This document shows, piece by piece, positions 57,443-64,000 of a stretch of 64,000 nucleotides of DNA. The DNA is from Albifimbria verrucaria. Its lineage: Eukaryota; Ascomycota; Sordariomycetes; Hypocreales; Stachybotryaceae. A program made the position numbers and the translations under genes. A model generated the notes under the pieces. That model was not told the origin of the DNA and did not search any database. It saw only the letters and a list, made by a program, of their open reading frames with translations. Within the stretch, counting starts at the first letter, position 1, and every line of letters starts with the position of its first letter. The stretch covers positions 2,294,001 through 2,358,000 of the forward strand of contig JAHREC010000018.1 of the NCBI GenBank assembly GCA_020081605.1. The letters are read 5' to 3'.

Positions 57443-57502
57443 ATGATAATGTTGAGATGATTCAATCAATTGTATTAACTATGTCTATAAATCGCTATTC
57501 GT

Positions 57503-59097
57503 CTATGCTCTGAAATATCTGTGCTCTTCTCTAACCAGACTCGCTGGCCTTTTTCGCTCTCTCCGCTCTCCACCGAGGACCGCAACGTTCGAGAACGCGC
57601 AGACCGGGAAACAGGCAATAATTAGAAACGCTAGGAACGTAAAGCACCATCCTCTACCCATACCACTAAGCATATGGTCTATAATAGCTGTTGCAACAGC
57701 TCCAAACATGCAACGCACGAGATTAGTTGCTGCAGTTGCAGTCGCTGGCGCATCGGGATGATTATCCACAAGAAGGATTCCCAGCACGTTGAACGAAGTT
57801 GTCACGAACATGCCAACAAGGAAAATGAAGATGAGAGGCGCTGCAACACTCGTCTCATAGTGCAAAGTCCATCCGTAACCGATCATTGCTCCTGCGCCAA
57901 GCAACAGAGCAGGGTATAATGGTTGGATTCGAGCAGATTCAATGGGAATTTGCTCAAATCATCTCCGCGGCGCCGGTCTATGGTGATTCCCATCTTCTTT
58001 GCAATCCGACGATAGTTCCAATCAAGGATATATCCTTGTCCGACAACTGCTAAGAAAGCACCAAAGCCATACGGTAGATAGCAAAGGCCGATTTCAAGGT
58101 CGTTGTATCCGTAAATGTCTTTGAAAATGGTTGACAGCGTCGCCGCAACGAGAATGAAGCCGAGGTAGATCATGGTGATGATCAACAGGAGCAGAGCAGT
58201 TTCCTTGTCCAGAACCAAGGCTAGGGTCCGAAGCGGATTTGGAAAACGAAGTTTCTGATTAGGAGTTGTCTTTTCGCCTTTCTCGGCATGCCGAAGTCGT
58301 ATATAATCGAGTAGGGTGAGGTTCCAAGTTTGCGGCGGTATCGATCCATTTCCTACAACCTTACGGCACGTCTCTGGAACAAAGATGATGTACGGAATAA
58401 GCCAGACAAAGGCGAATATTGCGCAGAACCAAAACAGAGCCGGCCAACCCAAGTACTGGCTCAGCACGCCACCCAGCACAGGCCCTAGAGCTGGGCCAAT
58501 GTTGACTCCAGCGCCGACAATTCCCATATATCTTCCTCTCTCCGCAGTGGTCGCGATATCCGCAATGACTGCGTAGCCAGGTGCAAGTGTACCACTGCTA
58601 CCGGCTGACTGAACACATCGCAAGACCATCAAGGCGGCATAGTTGCGTTGCAGGGCCAACCCGATGTTGGCGCATATATAGATGACCAGGGCAACGATAT
58701 ACGCAGGCCTCCTTCCCGCAACATCGCCAAAATCGCCGAAGAATGTTGGCGACAGTCCTTGCAAGATCATGAAAGTCGTCAGGGTCAGGTTGACCAGTGA
58801 CGTCGAAACGCCCAGGTCCGTTGCAATTGGATTCAGCGCAGGGAAGTAAATGTTGGCAGTCATTGGCGAGATGAAGCTGGCAAAGGTGACCATGATGGTG
58901 ATCCAGATCCTGGTTCGCGGCGAGAAGGCGCTGTATGGCGGCCCTGTGGACACACGCGAGAGGGCTTCGGTATCATCGAACACGGCTTGAGTCGGGCCCG
59001 GCCCTGGACCTTCGCCGTTTATGCTGATCGGAGACGGATCGAGAGAGCTAGGCCCGGTGGCATCAGCCGGAGGATGACCTGCATCTTTTTCAGCCAT
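57503..59097 (-). CDS. MFS transporter, DHA1 family (Qdr/Tpo-like)
   Basis: Twelve-TM drug:proton antiporter type, about 531 aa, intronless. A polar, Pro/Ser-rich cytosolic N-terminus (to ~residue 65) is followed by TM1 from WITIMVTFASFISPMTANIYFP, then LVNLTLTTFMILQGLSPTFFGDFGDVAGRRPAYI (motif A, GDVAGRRP), MVLRCVQSAGSSGTLAPGYAVIAD, GPALGPVLGGVLSQYLGW (motif C) and the central loop with ETCRKVVGNGS. The C-terminal half includes YNDLEIGLCYLPYGFG and LVDNHPDAPATATAATNLVR. DIYGYNDLEIGL and NHPDAPATATA are typical of the fungal DHA1 Qdr-like group. One break at ~57944-57951 joins SKFPIESARIQPLYPALLLG. Start MAEKDAGHPP at 59097. Confidence 0.9.
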
Positions 59098-60071
59098 GGT
59101 GACGGGGCTTTGAAGGATGGAGGCTATATGCCATGTAAGGCCAAGATATATGGAGTAGCTTCAGTCCACAACTGTTCCATGCCGGTTGCGAACCTGGGTT
59201 TATTAAGGAAAAGAAAGGCGGAAGCAATTCTCCACAACACCGAGGTTCAAGTCGGCGAAGTCGGCGGTGATACATAATCATGTAGGCGAACAATTGCTAT
59301 TCCCGCCTCTGGCCCGGCCAAGTTCCACTTGGCAAGGCACCGGGCCGTGGGTCACTGGGCCCAAATCCGGTCTACCCCGGAAGTGGGCCTTTTCATCGTG
59401 AAGAAAATTCGTGGTGTTTCCATCTTTAGCCCAAGTGGCAAGGCAGCATTGGCAAGGCTGGCAAGGCTGGAGACTAATTGGCGTTGTTTCCATCGTTCTA
59501 GTGGATATATTTACTGGTCTTTAGCTCCGGATCGGTACCGTTGGCTGGAATGATATAAGGCCTGATTTTGAGGAAACGAGTGAAGACTTTCAACGGTCAG
59601 CCACAGCGATCAGCATAGACAATAGACAGGCAGCCTGTGTAGTGGTGAGATCACTGAGCAATGAGAGCGTTACTCGGCTATAAGTGCTCATCCTGCCAAG
59701 CAAATCGATTGGATGTGTGTGCTACGCCTTGGCTTGGAAATCGCAATGCCTTTTGAAGAAACCAAAATTCCCCATCAATATGATGTGTAGTTTTCCTCCT
59801 CGACTGTACGAGCTAGAGCGATATGGTAACTGATTAATTCTAGGTGATTAATTATTTTGCACTAAAGATGTTGGCGGAAGAGGCAGAACGGAGCTCTGGT
59901 AGACGTGAAGTGTCGGCTGACTAAGCTAACAGCCCTAGAGACCATGGTAGCCATAAGGTATTACGTAGCTATTTCGACCCCAGGAGGAGCCGACGACGTC
60001 TACGCTCCGAGGCGACACTCGTGGCACATCCAGCGACGCTTTCGAGGATCCAATCTGTGTGTATATACAAT
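59098..60071. other. divergent promoter region, no gene recognised
   Basis: 1 kb between the DHA1 transporter and the SNARE gene. A GGCAAGGCTGGCAAGGCTGG direct repeat occurs near 59450-59470. No supported gene. Confidence 0.5.
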
Positions 60072-61244
60072 ATGGCTGTCGCCTCTACGGCTATTGCGAC
60101 TGCCGCGGACCTCACCTCGAGTTTCAACGAGCTTCTACGTGAGCGCAATGCACCACCAACCAGACAGGCCGTGACGCTAGATGCGATCGATGGGTTTCTC
60201 AAGGAAGCATATCGAATTGTAGGACTTAGTCATTGTTTTGAGATTTTAACCATTTCCTGACTGCTCTAGAACTCTCACATTACCACTTTGCACAAAGAGC
60301 TTAAGGATGTCCGTCAGGCATACCTGTCAACTGCGCAACCGCGAAAGGGCCACGGCCGGCACGTGAACGGCCAAGCGCAAGCCCTTACGAACCAGGAGCG
60401 GGAAGAGGTCGATGCAAATGCGAAGAAGATGATACGTGAGCTGAATGCGAGCATACGAGGGCTGGACGATGCGGAGCAACTCCGTCGAGAAACCGAGTCG
60501 GCCGTCATACGCAAGAAATATGCAGGCGGTCTCGCATCGCTGGGTGCTTGGGCCTCGGGAGGCTTAAGCAGCAGCAAGTCGGCAGAGCACGAAGCAGCCG
60601 AGGCGCAAGCGCAACAGGTGACGATTCACCGTGACGGCGTGCTTTGGTTCCTGCGCCAGCGACTTGAGCTGTGCTGCCGTACACAGCAAGACATGATGGA
60701 GACGAGATTAACGCGTGAGATGGAGAAGAGCCGTGCCTTTCTCGCTCCGGCGGCTGGGGACTTTGCCGAGTTCCCGCCGACAGCACGTCGAACCTCGTGG
60801 ACGGCAACGGACGATGGTGGTTCGAAGCATGAGTCTTCAGGGAATCAGGGGTTGACAGAGGAGCAAGTGCAAATGTTCGAAAAGGGTAACCAGGACATGA
60901 TGCAGCATTACGAGAGCACGATGGACAAAGTGAGGTAGGTCAAGCACGTGCCGGATGACGAGGATACGACTACAGAGAGAGTGCTAACGATTGACGATGT
61001 GTAGAACCGCAGAAAAATCATTAATAGAAATCTCGGAGCTGCAGTCGATGCTGGTCAACAACCTCACGACGCAGTCGGCGCACATTGAGCAGCTGGTAGC
61101 GGATTCATTCTCGACCACGGAGAACGTCGGAGGCGGTAACAAGCAGCTAAAAAGGCGACGGAGCGGCCCAGCGCTGCACGATACACGTTCTTTGCAGCGA
61201 GTGGGCTGTGTGCTTTCCTCGTGCTGTGGGATCTGATCATATAG
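60072..61244 (+). CDS. UFE1: ER Qa-SNARE, syntaxin 18 / Ufe1
   Basis: Ufe1/syntaxin 18 is the ER-resident Qa-SNARE for Golgi-to-ER retrograde fusion. Exons 60072-60218, 60270-60934 and 61005-61244. N-terminal helical part: ADLTSSFNELLRER and FLKEAYRINSHITTLHKELKDVRQAYLS. A long middle region carries DANAKKMIRELNASIRGLDDAEQLR, FLRQRLELCCRTQQDMMETRL and a SNARE motif spanning the exon 2/3 junction (LTEEQVQMFEKGNQDMM to ISELQSMLVNNLTTQSAHIEQL). The end is one TM: after restoring one A in the A run at 61149-61153, the C-terminus is TFFAASGLCAFLVLWDLII with TAG at 61242-61244. Unshifted, the TM is lost. About 350 aa, matching the family. Confidence 0.9.
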
Positions 61245-63074
61245 AGAGAGGGCTTACGAGGTTAGATATGAAGTCCATGGCAGGTAGATAACGACGAAGA
61301 ACATTAACAAACAAACGAGCCGGGTGTGCTGTACTATGGAATGACTGATGAGATGGGAGACCTGTGAGTACCGGTGCTGTACGAGATGCGGCCAAGGATG
61401 AAAGACCAAATGCGGAAGTACGCCAAAAGATGCATGTGATTGTACGGCTACGTCTTATCTGGACCCTGTGGCAGCAAGGGCAGGTACCGAACCAAGCAAG
61501 TATTCCCTACAGGAAGCAAAGCAACCCGCCTGACTACCACCTATGGGTGCATGTGCTGCTGTCCCGTGTTGCATGTGGGGTAGCGGCTAAGGTACCTGCC
61601 AATGAATACAGTAAGTACCTATCTTACCTTTGAGCTTTGGCTCCGCCGATACCCGGGTAAATTCATTACCTGTAGACGTTCCCTGTAAGTACAGTACAGT
61701 ACAGTACAGTACAGCAACAGAGAGTACCTAAGTGATGGGTGTTTTACCAGGCGGTAGCGGCAGCGGCCGCGGCAGCGACAGCAGCAGCAGTCATTACTAA
61801 GGGCAGGATACAGGACAAGCAGCTGAAAGAACGGCGACGAGAAACATTGCGTCAAGATGATGATGATCCATGCGACTGGCCGGTGCCATTCCAGAAACAC
61901 ACGTTTGGTTCACGTATTCCGTACAGTAGAGTAGAACTGAACTCATCCATGGCGCAAGTGAAACCTACCTCTGTCATCTACCCCTCGAGCTTAATGCCTT
62001 AGCCGAACGCCTCGGTCGAGCGTCCCGAGGTGGTGACCTCAGCGGCCGTGCGACCAGGGGATAAAAACGGCTCGAGCCCAGGTTCCTGAGCTTTTCGGTC
62101 CCCCTGCCATCGATATACCGTACCTTTCCAGTACCTCAGTGCATTCATTGTCTAGCATCGCGTGCTCGTCCTCATTCTCCGAACCTCCGACACACACATC
62201 ACATTCCTTTGCATACTGCGTTGACGGAGCGATCCGCCTCATTCTCTGGGAAAGCTCGTGCTGCGCTCGACCCGGGACGATAAAGCTCGGTATGTTTTGT
62301 TACGCATTGCCCTTCCATCTCACCCGGGTTCTTCTTTTTTTTTGTCTCTCCCGTGCACGAATTCCTGGGAATCCAATCGCTCGACGCTGACTCAAGCCAG
62401 GCCGATCAGAGACAAGCTTGTACGTAACCTCCGAACATTCGGAGTCTGGCTCAGTCGTCGTTTTGCAGCCTGGGCAAATAGGAAACTCCGTATTAGCAGT
62501 CCCTTACCTAAGAATAGGTACCATTGCTCCGCAACTCAGAAACAGCGCACACGATACGATAGGCGCGCCTGGGGAAGAAGCCCAGGGAAACAAGCTAAGA
62601 GCCGTTTTCGCTGTACCTTTACCTGGAGTCGGAGCTCTGTGCGCCTGCCAGTCCGTCCTCCCCGTCTGTGTGTATGTACAGTACCAGTACTCTGTACAGA
62701 GCTCTCTGTACCGTACCTCCCTACCCCCATGCCCGTCGCCATATCTCCCGTGTCTCACCCGCCTGCTGTCACTACCACTGCCACTACCAATGCTATACCT
62801 ACCCGGACTCGCTTGACTGACCGGCGGCTCGCCTTTGTACCTTAGAACAGCCTGTACTTTACTGTACCACCAGTTTCCCTTTGCCTGCTCGTCTCTTTCC
62901 ACGCGGGGCAAGCAACGCAACACCCCACCATTGGATCCTAAACATACCACCGGATTCCTGTCTTGGCACCATGTCTCCCTCCAACGCTTCTTCTACTTCT
63001 TCTTCCTCCACCTCCCTTCTGCTTCCTCTTCTCTCTCCCGACTCAACAACATTGCCAGCCACATCTCTCCCGCA
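61245..63074. other. intergenic/promoter region, no gene recognised
   Basis: 1.8 kb upstream of the aminotransferase. It contains an ACAGT micro-repeat (61691-61714), scattered GTAC-rich sequence (62680-62870) and a C/T-rich leader (62960-63070). The open frames at 62258-62950 are overlapping on both strands and lack recognisable content. Confidence 0.5.
61691..61714. repeat. ACAGT pentanucleotide microsatellite
   Basis: Four perfect ACAGT units followed by ACAG. Confidence 0.85.
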
Positions 63075-64000
63075 ATGGCTTCCACCACAAATTTCCCCGC
63101 CGATGTCGTCCCCAGGCCCCTGAGGACCCTCTCTTCGGCCTCATGAGGGCCTTCCGCGCTGACGAAAGCCCCGACAAGGTCGACCTGGTGCGTCACCTCC
63201 CTCGCCTCTCCTTGACCAACTGTCCTCTAATTGCTTCTCCTAGGGTATTGGCGCCTATCGCGACGACAATGCGAAGCCCTGGGTTCTCCCCGTTGTCAAG
63301 AAGGTAAGCTCGTCCTTTCATCTCCTCCTACCTGCTCATTCTCCTTCCACTTGCGCGACACGTAGCATCTAGCTTTTCTCATCCCCAATCAATACCCACA
63401 AGGTCAACTCCTATATCGGGCATTGCTACTGACACGCTTCTTTCTACACAGGCCGACGAGATCCTCCGAAACGACCCCAACCTCGACCACGAGTATGGCC
63501 CTATCGCTGGTATTCCTGCCTTCACATCCAAGGCTGCCGAGTTGATAATTGGCGCCGACTCCCCAGCCATCAAGGAGAAGCGCACCACCTCTGTCCAGAC
63601 AATTTCGGGCACTGGTGCTGTCCATCTCGGTGCCCTGTTCCTCGCTAGGTTCTTCAAGGGCAACCACACTGTCTATCTCTCTAACCCTACATGGGCCAAC
63701 CACCACCAGATCTTCTCCAACGTTGGGATCTCCAGTGCTCAGTACCCCTACTTCTCCAAGGAGACGAGAGGCCTGGACTTTGAGGGTATGAAGTCAGCTA
63801 TCCAGTCGGCGCCGGAACGCTCCATCATCCTCCTTCATCCTTGCGCGCACAACCCTACTGGTGTTGATCCGACACTTGATCAGTGGAAGGAGCTTGCCCA
63901 GATCATCCGTCAGAAGAACCATTTCCCATTCTTCGACTGCGCTTACCAGGGCTTCGCGTCCGGTGACCTTGCCCGCGACGCTGCGGCCATTCGTTACTTT
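63075..64000 (+). CDS. cytosolic aspartate aminotransferase (5' part, cut by window edge)
   Basis: PLP-dependent transamination of aspartate with 2-oxoglutarate. Exon 1 63075-63187, intron 63188-63243, exon 2 63244-63303, intron 63304-63451, exon 3 from 63452 to the edge. The start MASTTNFPADVV has no mitochondrial presequence, which favours the cytosolic isoenzyme. Conserved: [41 protein letters not shown], with residues continuing into ADEILRNDPNLDHEYGPIAG, TTSVQTISGTGAVHLGALF (PLP-phosphate SGTGA), LSNPTWANH (W ring-stacking site) and LHPCAHNPTGVDPT (NPTG). The PLP lysine lies beyond the window. One C is missing in the CCCC run at 63112-63115 (VPQAPEDP); exon 1 then equals 38 codons exactly. 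Confidence 0.95.

Noticed and set aside
62258..62950. Coding gene upstream of the aminotransferase
   Set aside because: Open frames on both strands overlap, contain GTAC-rich low-information sequence and show no domain; they fit a promoter/leader region better.

Overview
The window is nuclear DNA of a filamentous ascomycete (Pezizomycotina), most likely a Sordariomycete and plausibly Hypocreales. The grounds are: about 26 genes in 64 kb on both strands; short spliceosomal introns, mostly 46-85 nt with GT..AG ends and CTAAC/CTGAC-like branch sites; and fungal families such as Spo7, Ump1, Syo1, SLATT_fungal, fungal GT31-like enzymes and an ear-less AP-1 beta-adaptin. The species cannot be named from sequence alone.

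Almost every long gene is broken by isolated one-base losses inside homopolymer runs, such as CCCCC read as CCCC or TTTT read as TTT. Adding one base (occasionally two) restores conserved family motifs in MLH1, TRM1, the CSC1 channel, the P450, AP-1 beta, UBL3, Syo1 and others. I read these as base-calling or assembly errors, not gene decay. The affected genes are annotated as single CDSs spanning the breaks, and break positions are given in the entries.

Layout. 0-16 kb: a CYSTM-like P/Q/Y-rich small protein, a CSC1/OSCA-like channel, a DUF427 protein, a Cld1-like alpha/beta hydrolase (minus), Spo7, a GNAT acetyltransferase and a GT31-like glycosyltransferase (minus). 16-26 kb: a SLATT_fungal membrane protein (minus), TRM1, a lipid/sphingosine kinase-like protein, and an ABC-F ATPase (minus). 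26-38 kb: an unrecognised small basic protein (minus), MLH1, Syo1 (minus), a fungal glycosyltransferase-2-type membrane protein and a DUF202 protein (minus). 38-43 kb: a two-domain ModF/YDR061W-like ATPase (minus) divergent from the proteasome assembly factor Ump1, then a prenylated UBL3/MUB ubiquitin-fold protein (minus). 43-52 kb: a gene-poor, AT-richer stretch with an F-box relic, an MFS exporter and a cytochrome P450. 52-64 kb: a secreted lactonase-type propeller protein, AP-1 beta-adaptin (minus), EMC4, a DHA1 MFS transporter (minus), an Ufe1/syntaxin-18 SNARE, and the 5' part of a cytosolic aspartate aminotransferase running off the right edge.

Most of the window is housekeeping: tRNA modification, mismatch repair, ribosome and proteasome assembly, ER/Golgi trafficking and lipid phosphatase control. 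The accessory part is about 43-51 kb (MFS plus P450). The least understood genes are the SLATT protein, the small orphan at 27.2-27.8 kb, the DUF202 protein and the fungal UBL3. No rRNA, intact tRNA, CRISPR array, complete transposon or virus-like sequence was recognised.
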